Positions 1-5,243 of a stretch of 5,624 nt of DNA are shown piece after piece. The position numbers and the translations under genes are program-made. Numbering within the stretch: position 1 is the first letter of the stretch; each line of letters starts with the position of its first letter. Origin of the DNA: Dehalococcoidales bacterium (GTDB lineage: Bacteria; Chloroflexota; Dehalococcoidia; Dehalococcoidales; DAOVUZ01); assembly GCA_030632305.1 (NCBI GenBank), contig DAOVUZ010000046.1, forward strand, positions 1 through 5,624. The letters are read 5' to 3'. The notes under the pieces were generated by a model. That model saw only the letters and a list, made by a program, of their open reading frames with translations. It ran no database searches and was not told the origin of the DNA.

Positions 1-51
1 TAACTGCATTCCGCACGGACAGGGGTTCATTTGCGCCGTGGAAAATTTAAA
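1..51 (-). pseudogene. Possible edge fragment of a ComM/YifB-like (Mg-chelatase-like) ATPase gene
   Basis: Read on the minus strand from 51 to 1, an open frame begins directly after an in-frame TAA (54-52) and continues off the window. Its residues include AQMNPCPCG followed by MQL. Known of the family: ComM/YifB proteins carry a strongly conserved AxMNPCPCG stretch in the middle of their ATPase domain. The residues before the motif (FKFST) do not resemble the usual family sequence, and the stop lies only seven codons before the Ala of the motif. If this is comM-like, its 5' part is therefore missing here. Alternatives are a short gene starting at the ATG at 30-28, for example a protein with a SEC-C-type CPCG cluster, or coincidence. 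No ribosome binding site is visible before that ATG. Only about a dozen informative residues exist, so the call is weak. Confidence 0.22.
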
Positions 52-151
52 TTACTTCATAGTTATCGCGACAGTCATAACACTAATGGTTAATTTCATA
101 AGAATCATAAAGTTTGTGGTATATTTCATGGCTTCCGTAATTAACTCCCTG

Positions 152-178
152 AATAAAAAACCGTTGCTACTAGCGGTT
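152..178 (-). terminator. Probable intrinsic terminator of the minus-strand integrase module
   Basis: On the minus strand AACCG (178-174) pairs with CGGTT (163-159) around a 10-base loop. The downstream arm runs straight into a T tract (six T in a row at 160-155, two of them within the arm, then ATT). It lies about 80 bases past the stop of the KGG-repeat gene and is correctly oriented to end transcripts from it. The stem is short, so efficiency is uncertain. The region 1-258 otherwise shows no convincing intact gene. Confidence 0.42.
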
Positions 179-223
179 ATCTGCGTGTGGTATACTTTGC
201 TGGTGGGGAGGGATAGCGTATTT

Positions 224-236
224 TAGGGCGGGTCCC
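224..236 (+). repeat. Left copy of a 13-bp inverted repeat bracketing the integrase module
   Basis: TAGGGCGGGTCCC here is the exact reverse complement of 2345-2357. This copy lies 22 bases beyond the stop of the KGG-repeat gene, and the other lies just ahead of the integrase start codon, so the pair encloses the three accessory genes. TATTTT occurs directly outside each copy (219-224 and 2356-2361), overlapping the repeat by one or two bases, which could be a small target duplication. The core GGGTCCC is itself palindromic around its central base. Terminal inverted repeat, recombinase site and shared operator are all possible. Confidence 0.55.
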
Positions 237-258
237 GTCCTCCCTTTAAAACAATTCG

Positions 259-456
259 CTAGCCCCTCCCCGTATTGTTTAAATCGAACTTTCTGGGTCT
301 GCCACCCTTTTTACCCCATTCACTCGCTGAGTCTGGGTACTTGGCCCGCATGGCCTTTTGACCCCTACGCCCGATTTCAGCGAAAAATTCCCTTCCATGG
401 TTTTTTAGGGCAGTGAGGCCACCCCTCCTTCCTGCCTCATTTACTGTGATTGCCAT
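259..456 (-). CDS. Small KGG-repeat (stress-protein-like) basic protein with AT-hook-like tail
   Basis: This 65-residue, strongly basic protein has three KGG-type repeats: GRRGG at residues 9-13, GRRGQ at 29-33 and GKKGG at 48-52. They are spaced about 20 residues apart and separated by helical-looking segments. This pattern is that of the small bacterial KGG-repeat family, named after general stress proteins but without a settled biochemical function. The last repeat runs into GGRPRK (51-56), which resembles an AT-hook core (GRP flanked by basic residues), so minor-groove DNA binding is a reasonable inference. ATG at 456 is preceded by a weak GGGAA. The gene is the last of three accessory genes on this strand, 100 bases after the preceding stop, with a hairpin and T tract in that gap, so it may be expressed separately. 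A nucleoid-like or regulatory role for the element is possible but unproven. Confidence 0.75.
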   Translation of the reverse strand: MAITVNEAGRRGGLTALKNHGREFFAEIGRRGQKAMRAKYPDSASEWGKKGGRPRKFDLNNTGRG

Positions 457-465
457 ACAATTCCC

Positions 466-495
466 AAAATAAAAAACTACCCATTTCTAGGTAGT
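466..495 (-). terminator. Hairpin plus T tract between the unknown-function gene and the KGG gene
   Basis: On the minus strand ACTACC (495-490) pairs with GGTAGT (481-476) over an 8-base loop and is followed by TTTTT, A, TTTT, the form of a Rho-independent terminator. It ends only 9 bases before the KGG start codon. It would therefore stop transcripts from the integrase operon, or act as a leader attenuator if the KGG promoter lies upstream. A TGCTATATACT stretch at about 510-500 looks like an extended -10 for such a promoter, but no good -35 accompanies it. Confidence 0.45.
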
Positions 496-556
496 ATATA
501 GCATAGAGTTTACGAAAAAGACTGGTTTTACGGGCCTAGCAAAATATACTAAGAGC

Positions 557-1330
557 CTATTTCAGGACTTTTGGGTCTATCCCAATCAGCCTTGAAAATT
601 TCCTAACGGCCGTACCAACATTTTTGGCATAGGATATTACTGAACCACCTGGAGTATAGACTTCATCCTCAGCTATTTCATCATAGGTTTTATGATGTAT
701 GTAATGTTCAAACCACCATCGGGCGTGTTTGTCAAGAGCGCTCGGGTATTCACGTAGACCCTTATCTTTAATCTCATCTTCATATTTTCGCAGTTTCTTG
801 GTTATTTCAGCTTGCACAGGCTCGCGACCAAAAAGAATAATTGCCCAAGCTGGAATCTTGATTTCTAGTGGAGGCAAGGGTGGTGACCATGGATAAAGTA
901 GATCGAGATTCTCTAATGGTATATCTTGTTCCTTGAATACCCATTGAGCTCCCAGCACTTCAATCAAATCCAACCAAAAGAGGGCCATGTCCCCCCAGGG
1001 AGCCCTCAATTTCCATTTATAAGCAAGGCCACTCAGGCCATCAAAGTAGGGCTGCAACTGGGACAAATAGCCAAATTGCTCAGCAGAGAAAGGGTCCTTC
1101 TGGCTCTCCCCCTTGTTGTAATCGATGACTGCCTGATAGTATTCAGCTGGAGACATCGTACCGTCGTTGAAAAAGGCGAAGGCATCCTTGGCAAATTTGC
1201 TGAGTATTACCAGATATGGCTGGCGTATTTTTTCCAGCTCTGTCATAAAATCAGGTTCTTTTCTGTAGATTTTCAACAGGGCTGTTATTGCATCTCCCTT
1301 GGTTATTTTTGGATAGCTTAGCTTCGGCAT
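557..1330 (-). CDS. Integrase-coupled protein of unknown function with probable C-terminal helix-turn-helix
   Basis: I do not recognise the family. The product is 257 residues from the ATG at 1330. That start is preferred over the GTG at 1342 (261 residues) because GAGG sits six bases before it, in GTGAGGAATGAA. The N-terminal half is helical and aromatic-rich. A proline-rich hydrophobic stretch follows (YPWSPPLPPLEIKIPAW, residues 146-162), then a charged coiled-looking segment (about 176-195). The last 60 residues (198-249) read as a helix-turn-helix of the sigma-70 region 4 or wHTH kind: KHARWWFEHYIHHKTYDEIAEDE, split into helices, then a basic helix ending in VRKFSRLIGI. The integrase TGA (1341-1339) overlaps the ribosome binding site, so translation is probably coupled. 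There is no signal peptide and no clear membrane segment. A regulator or recombination directionality factor is an inference from position only. Confidence 0.8.
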   Translation of the reverse strand: MPKLSYPKITKGDAITALLKIYRKEPDFMTELEKIRQPYLVILSKFAKDAFAFFNDGTMSPAEYYQAVIDYNKGESQKDPFSAEQFGYLSQLQPYFDGLSGLAYKWKLRAPWGDMALFWLDLIEVLGAQWVFKEQDIPLENLDLLYPWSPPLPPLEIKIPAWAIILFGREPVQAEITKKLRKYEDEIKDKGLREYPSALDKHARWWFEHYIHHKTYDEIAEDEVYTPGGSVISYAKNVGTAVRKFSRLIGIDPKVLK

Positions 1331-1338
1331 TTCATTCC

Positions 1339-2334
1339 TCACTTTAGTCCCATAAGGTCGGCGGGGCTTGCTTTTTTATGGGCTTCAAGAGCGTCCTCCA
1401 TTCCCAGAGCTGCGGTATAGCGTTTCACCATATCTAGATCTGAGTGACCTAACAGATATTGTAGGTTAAAGACATTCTTATCTGCCCGGAGAAAATTCAG
1501 GGCGAAGGTATGCCTAAAACGGTGTACGCTTCCTTGGCTGGTAATACCTGTCCTTTGTTTAAGGCGTTTAATTAGCGACTGGACGCCACTCTGGTCCAAT
1601 GGCTTCGCCTCCTCGGTTAGCCAAATCTCCTTCATGCTGTTGTTGGGGCGGTATATTAAGTATCGCCACAGGGCTTTTTGGGCTGTTTTACCAATTCTTA
1701 CCATCCGCTCTTTAGCACCTTTACCCGTAACTTTGATAGAGCCTGTCTCGCTGTCTATGTCGCTAATTGTCATACCGACAAGCTCCGAGAGTCTAATGCC
1801 AGTGTCTAGCAATACTAAAATTATGGCCCGGTTACGGCTGGCCAAGAATTTGGCATTGTGCTCGTAATCATAGTTACATACAGCCAGCATTTTCTTTATT
1901 TCCTCAGTGGTGTAAGGTGTGACAACTTTGGGTTTTGGCTTAGAAACCTTTATCTTAACCATAGGGCTCTCGTGAAGAAAGCCCTCACACACTGCCCAAC
2001 TGAAGAGGCAAGATAGGACAACAAAATAGTGGTGAACAGTAGAATGGGAAGCCTTATGCCAGGAGGTTTCGCTGCCATTTCCCTTGAGTCCCCAGCGGTG
2101 TGTTTCAGTTGCTACGTAGCCGAGGAATTCTCTAATATGCCACTCATTGAGAAATCGAGCATCATCAGACCAGTTTTCTTTTTCGGCATACCACAGGAAG
2201 CGATTGAGGTTTTCTTGATAGTATTCTACTGTCCTCGGGCTTTTATCCTCTGTCTGTTTGGTGAGAATAAAGCCCTTTACTAGAGATTTGAGGGATGTTC
2301 CGAGCGATGCTTGAGGATTGACATAGGTAACCAT
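1339..2334 (-). CDS. Tyrosine recombinase / phage-type integrase
   Basis: This 331-residue site-specific recombinase should cut and rejoin DNA through a covalent phosphotyrosine. An N-terminal core-binding (SAM-like) domain spans about residues 14-120 and the catalytic domain about 140-315. All catalytic positions are visible: R181 in TGIRLSEL, K205 in the beta-hairpin TGKGAKER, H271 and R274 in HRFRHTF, H297 in LLGHS, and nucleophile Y306 in VKRYT. Length and motif order fit XerC/XerD-like integrases of mobile elements. It is intact, with no frameshift. ATG at 2334 has no clear Shine-Dalgarno sequence. One copy of the 13-bp inverted repeat lies 11-23 bases upstream of it and could influence expression. 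Its 5' end faces the 3' end of the tRNA-Pro gene, the classical arrangement of tRNA-targeting integrative elements. The stop overlaps the ribosome binding site of the next gene. A housekeeping XerC/D is less likely given the accessory context. Confidence 0.93.
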   Translation of the reverse strand: MVTYVNPQASLGTSLKSLVKGFILTKQTEDKSPRTVEYYQENLNRFLWYAEKENWSDDARFLNEWHIREFLGYVATETHRWGLKGNGSETSWHKASHSTVHHYFVVLSCLFSWAVCEGFLHESPMVKIKVSKPKPKVVTPYTTEEIKKMLAVCNYDYEHNAKFLASRNRAIILVLLDTGIRLSELVGMTISDIDSETGSIKVTGKGAKERMVRIGKTAQKALWRYLIYRPNNSMKEIWLTEEAKPLDQSGVQSLIKRLKQRTGITSQGSVHRFRHTFALNFLRADKNVFNLQYLLGHSDLDMVKRYTAALGMEDALEAHKKASPADLMGLK

Positions 2335-2344
2335 TATTCATTTT

Positions 2345-2357
2345 GGGACCCGCCCTA
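2345..2357 (-). repeat. Right copy of the 13-bp inverted repeat
   Basis: GGGACCCGCCCTA on the plus strand is the reverse complement of 224-236. It lies 11 bases upstream of the integrase ATG, within its leader or promoter, and is followed by TATTTT overlapping its end (2356-2361), as at the left copy. Confidence 0.55.
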
Positions 2358-2368
2358 TTTTTACCGAA

Positions 2369-2434
2369 TCAGGTGGTCTAGATCGTATTTAGCCACCTTT
2401 GACTTTTTGGCGGCTCAGGTGGTACGATCACCAC
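2369..2434. repeat. Cluster of AGGTGG boxes forming hairpins; candidate integrase binding or attachment region
   Basis: TCAGGTGGT occurs directly repeated at 2369-2377 and 2415-2423, 46 bases apart. The first copy forms an inverted repeat with CCACCT (2393-2398), extended by CTA/TAG after a one-base bulge, with a 9-base loop. The second forms a 5-bp inverted repeat, GTGGT (2419-2423) with ACCAC (2430-2434). GATCGT in the first loop and ACGATC in the second are reverse complements. TCAGGTGGTC also matches, inverted, GACCACCTGA inside the tRNA (2475-2484). Repeated boxes between an integrase and its presumed tRNA target are typical of arm-type sites. This is a role by position, not proof. No T tract follows, so it is unlikely to be a terminator. 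Confidence 0.4.
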
Positions 2435-2446
2435 ATGTCCTATCTA

Positions 2447-2523
2447 TGGTCGGGGGGAGAGGATTTGAACCTCCGACCACCTGAACCCCATTCAGGTGTG
2501 CTACCAGGCTGCGCTACACCCCG
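2447..2523 (-). tRNA. tRNA-Pro (anticodon GGG), with encoded CCA
   Basis: The minus strand folds into a full 77-base cloverleaf. The acceptor is CGGGGTG/CCCCCCG, the D loop contains AGCCTGGTA, the anticodon stem CCTGA/TCAGG is perfect with loop ATGGGGT giving anticodon GGG (Pro), the variable loop is TGGTC, and the T arm is GGAGG-TTCAAAT-CCTCT. Discriminator A and CCA are encoded at 2450-2447. Two stem positions do not pair: U6-C67 in the acceptor and C11-A24 in the D stem. It may still function, but the acceptor mismatch at the 3' side, next to an integrase, is notable. The integrase begins 112 bases beyond the 3' end on the same strand. Confidence 0.9.
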
Positions 2524-2539
2524 ACTTACTGTGGTATAT

Positions 2540-2568
2540 ATTCTAACATAATTCAGGGAGTATTTAAA
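2540..2568 (-). promoter_or_regulatory. Probable promoter of tRNA-Pro
   Basis: On the minus strand TAGAAT (2545-2540) matches five of six -10 consensus bases. TTTAAA (2568-2563) is a moderate -35, 17 bases upstream. The expected start would leave a leader of about 10 bases before the tRNA. Confidence 0.45.
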
Positions 2569-2587
2569 CAACCTGCCCCCGCTGAGT

Positions 2588-2616
2588 TTGAAAAGGTTGC
2601 GCTTTCAGGTTATAAA
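2588..2616 (+). promoter_or_regulatory. Near-consensus sigma-70-type promoter of the foldase-hom-thrC operon
   Basis: TTGAAA (2588-2593) and TATAAA (2611-2616) each match five of six consensus bases and are separated by exactly 17 bases. Transcription would begin near 2623, about 28 bases before the TTG start. It is divergent from the tRNA-Pro promoter. No leader peptide or attenuator for threonine is visible. Confidence 0.65.
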
Positions 2617-2650
2617 TAGAAAATAAGATTTTGCCAGGACGGACTCAGGT

Positions 2651-3925
2651 TTGGTTAAAAAGAAGATAGAGAAACCCAAGCGTGAAGTTACCAGGCACCA
2701 GCTTTCTCGGTGGCAGCTGCAGAAGAGGCGACAGCGTATTCTTCTTGGCTCGGGAATTCTCATAATTTGTGCTGTTATAGGTCTCATCGGCGCTGGAATT
2801 TACCATCAGTGGTATATTCCTGAATATAAACCGCTGCATCAAACTGTAATCACAGTAAACGATACCGAGTTTGATATGGATTACTACATAAAGATGATTA
2901 AATACTACGGGCAAGGTATGTCAATCCAGCAAATATATGGCCTGGTTGATGAGGTAGCGATATATATTGAGCAAAATGAGCTAATAAGACAAGGAGCTTT
3001 CAATCTGGGCATTAATATTAGCGATAAGGAAGTTGATAACGAACTCAAGAATCGTGACCTACCTTTAAACAAGGACTACCGGGATGTGTTTAGGGCACAA
3101 ATGTTAATAGATAAACTGCTTGATGAGTACTTTGAGCCGGAGGTGCCGCTGTCTGCCGAGCACAGGCATATCTTGGGAATGTTCCTGGAGAATGAGAGCC
3201 AGGCAATTGAGGTTAGAGCTGGGCTAGAGAGTAGCGAAGACCTTGCTGAGTTGGCTAGCCAGCTTTCTCTGGACAATTTTTCTAAGGAGAAGGAAGGTGA
3301 CCTTGGCTGGCGACCTGAAGGTGCCTTAACCATGCTGCTAAATACCTCCCTACCTGGTGAGTATGCCTTCAGTAGTGAACTGGGAGTATTGAGTCAGCCA
3401 ATATATGATGAAGCCAAAACCAGGAACGTTGGCTACTGGATAATCAAGGTTTTGGAAAGGCAGGAGGAACCGGAGCAAGCTCACATTCAAGTAATATTGC
3501 TGAGTAGTGAACAACAGGCACAGACGGTGAGAACCAGGCTTGAAGACGGCGAGGATTTTGCTACTTTGGCTCAGGAGCTTTCTCAGCATGACGAGTCCAT
3601 GGAAACTGGCGGTGACCTGAGCTGGGTAACTCCAGATACTATGAGCTCAACTGTTGATGAGTTTGTTTTTAATACTGAACTGGAGCTGAGTCAGCCGCTC
3701 CGTGATGAGGATGTTTGGACAGAAGGGGGCTACTGGCTGGTAAAGGTTATAGATATAGATGATGATAGGGAGATTGAGGACGAGGACAGGGATTTGCTGA
3801 AGGCTAAGGCTTTAAATGAGTGGCTCCTGGCGCTATGGGATGACCCTCAGAATAAGGTCGAGAATTATCTGGATGATGAGAAAAAGGCATGGGCAATAAC
3901 GTATATTATAGAGAGCCAGAATTAA
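2651..3925 (+). CDS. Membrane-anchored PrsA/SurA-like foldase with two parvulin-type PPIase domains
   Basis: This 424-residue protein probably assists folding of exported proteins outside the membrane. A basic cytoplasmic N terminus is followed by one hydrophobic helix (about residues 30-50). C40 is not in a valid lipobox, so the protein looks membrane-anchored rather than a lipoprotein. A SurA_N-like helical region (about 65-165) precedes two tandem parvulin-like domains. The first starts at HRHIL (171) with EGDLGW (215-220) and ends GYWIIKV; the second starts AHIQVIL (277) with GGDLSW (320-325) and ends GYWLVKV. An acidic segment (368-380) follows. In both repeats the C-terminal His common in parvulins (GYHIIKV) is Trp, so isomerase activity may be reduced. 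TTG at 2651 is the only start after the in-frame stop at 2624, and AGGA lies 11 bases upstream. It is the first gene of the operon with hom. Confidence 0.85.
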   Translation: MVKKKIEKPKREVTRHQLSRWQLQKRRQRILLGSGILIICAVIGLIGAGIYHQWYIPEYKPLHQTVITVNDTEFDMDYYIKMIKYYGQGMSIQQIYGLVDEVAIYIEQNELIRQGAFNLGINISDKEVDNELKNRDLPLNKDYRDVFRAQMLIDKLLDEYFEPEVPLSAEHRHILGMFLENESQAIEVRAGLESSEDLAELASQLSLDNFSKEKEGDLGWRPEGALTMLLNTSLPGEYAFSSELGVLSQPIYDEAKTRNVGYWIIKVLERQEEPEQAHIQVILLSSEQQAQTVRTRLEDGEDFATLAQELSQHDESMETGGDLSWVTPDTMSSTVDEFVFNTELELSQPLRDEDVWTEGGYWLVKVIDIDDDREIEDEDRDLLKAKALNEWLLALWDDPQNKVENYLDDEKKAWAITYIIESQN

Positions 3926-3941
3926 ACCGGGGGTTAAGGTA

Positions 3942-5243
3942 ATGAAGAAGCAGAGTATCGGGGTTGGGTTAATAGGACTGGGGGTAGTTGCTGGAGCGGT
4001 AGCCAGAGTTTTGCTGGACAAAGCAAAGGTTCTGGCTGAGCAAGTGGATTGTCCCATTGTTTTACGGAAGGTAAAGGTTCTGGAGCAGGATTTAACCAGA
4101 CCGCAGGCACTGGAGATGGACTCTCAACTCTTTACCACAGATGAAGATGAGTTTTTTGCCGAACCGGAGATAGATATAATCGTCGAGGCGATAGGGAATG
4201 AAAACCCCGCCCTGGAGTATTTGAAAAGGGCAATATCAAGCGGTAAACACGTAGTCACCTCCAACAAGGAGGTTATCGCCAAACACGGGGCGGAACTGTT
4301 GGCCTTGGCTCAACAGCATAAGGTGGGGCTGCGCTACGAAGCCAGTGTTGGTGGCGGTATTCCTCTGGTTGCCCCTTTTCAGTATGACCTGGTAGCTAAT
4401 AACATAAGTGGTATTTACGCCATAATAAACGGGACTACCAATTATATTCTTACCCGGATGGCAAAGGATGGTATGGATTTCTTCCTGGCTCGCAATAGAG
4501 CTCAGCAGCTAGGTTATGCCGAGGCTAATCCAGAAAATGATATAGAAGGGATAGACGCTGCCTATAAGCTGGCTATCCTTGCCTCGTTAGCCTTTCACAG
4601 TCAAGTCCGACCTGAGGATGTCTATTGTGAAGGAATTTCCCGGCTGGACAGCCGCGACTTCCAGTATGCTAGGGAGTTCGGCTTTGCCATAAAGCTGCTG
4701 GCTATTGCCAAACAGAGCGATAACTTGATTGAAACTCGGGTGCACCCCGTTTTTATTCCTGAAGACTCTCTTCTGGCTAAGATCGACGATGTCTATAATG
4801 CCATTCTGGTTGAAGGTGACCTGGTGGGCAAGGTGCTTTTCATTGGTGAGGGTGCCGGTGCCCTCCCCAGCAGCAGTGCCATTGTCGCTGATATTGTGTC
4901 AGCAGCCCAGGATATTGCTTTTGGTGCCGGTAGTGGAGTCAGGTGGAAGTTGCAACCGGGAAAAGTTATTAAACCTATGTCCGACATTGAAACCAGGTAC
5001 TACCTCAGGATGAATGTTGCTGACCGCTCCGGGGTGTTGGCTCAGATTTCCAAGGTTTTGGGTGACCATCTAATTAGCATTTCCTCGGTTCTCCAGAAGA
5101 TGGTTGATAGCGTGTCTCAGACCGCTGAAATTGTCATCATGACTCATCCCGCTAAGGAAGCGGCAATGCAGCAGGCTCTGGAAGAGGTAACACGCCTGCC
5201 TGTGGTTAACGAAATAAGCAACTTCATTCGGGTTGAAGAATGA
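3942..5243 (+). CDS. hom: Homoserine dehydrogenase with C-terminal ACT domain
   Basis: This enzyme reduces aspartate semialdehyde to homoserine with NAD(P)H, the branch point to threonine and methionine, in the cytoplasm. Its 433 residues are a full length for the monofunctional ACT-containing class. The nucleotide-binding motif is GLIGLG (9-14). SNKE (108-111) gives the catalytic-region Lys109. The family signature region runs from NGTTNYILTRM (163-173) to ENDIEGIDAAYKLAI (198-212), with E202, D205 and K209 in the expected substrate-site positions. An ACT domain (about 353-428, starting YYLRMNVADRSGVLAQIS) suggests feedback control by threonine or a related amino acid. ATG at 3942 follows GGGGGTTAAGG. 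The gene starts 16 bases after the foldase stop and its TGA overlaps the thrC start (ATGA), so translation is coupled. Confidence 0.96.
   Translation: MKKQSIGVGLIGLGVVAGAVARVLLDKAKVLAEQVDCPIVLRKVKVLEQDLTRPQALEMDSQLFTTDEDEFFAEPEIDIIVEAIGNENPALEYLKRAISSGKHVVTSNKEVIAKHGAELLALAQQHKVGLRYEASVGGGIPLVAPFQYDLVANNISGIYAIINGTTNYILTRMAKDGMDFFLARNRAQQLGYAEANPENDIEGIDAAYKLAILASLAFHSQVRPEDVYCEGISRLDSRDFQYAREFGFAIKLLAIAKQSDNLIETRVHPVFIPEDSLLAKIDDVYNAILVEGDLVGKVLFIGEGAGALPSSSAIVADIVSAAQDIAFGAGSGVRWKLQPGKVIKPMSDIETRYYLRMNVADRSGVLAQISKVLGDHLISISSVLQKMVDSVSQTAEIVIMTHPAKEAAMQQALEEVTRLPVVNEISNFIRVEE

Noticed and set aside
21..37. GGGGTTCATTTGCGCC as a possible copied tRNA T-arm (distal attachment site)
   Set aside because: It shares only GGTTCA with the tRNA T arm. 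The rest does not match the 3' end of tRNA-Pro in either orientation.
38..226. GTG-started 62-residue hydrophobic reading frame on the plus strand
   Set aside because: There is no well-spaced ribosome binding site, the base composition is AT-rich and low-complexity, and it overlaps both a probable minus-strand terminator and the inverted repeat. Its hydrophobicity is explained by the T-rich DNA.
926..1321. 131-residue plus-strand frame inside the unknown-function gene
   Set aside because: It is antisense to a well-supported coupled gene, has no start signal, and its composition is that of a shadow frame.
115..2538. TGTGGTATA at 115-123, 186-194 and 2530-2538
   Set aside because: It is a 9-base AT-rich word with no consistent spacing or gene relation, compatible with chance.
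144..2561. 11-bp inverted match ACTCCCTGAAT at 144-154 and 2551-2561
   Set aside because: Several 11-mers are expected to match by chance in a window this size. One copy lies in the terminator flank and the other in the tRNA promoter, with no shared logic.
3922..3937. Small near-palindrome TTAAACCGGGGGTTAA between the foldase gene and hom
   Set aside because: It has a three-base loop, a bulge and no T tract, and it overlaps the hom ribosome binding site. It is too weak to call a regulatory structure.
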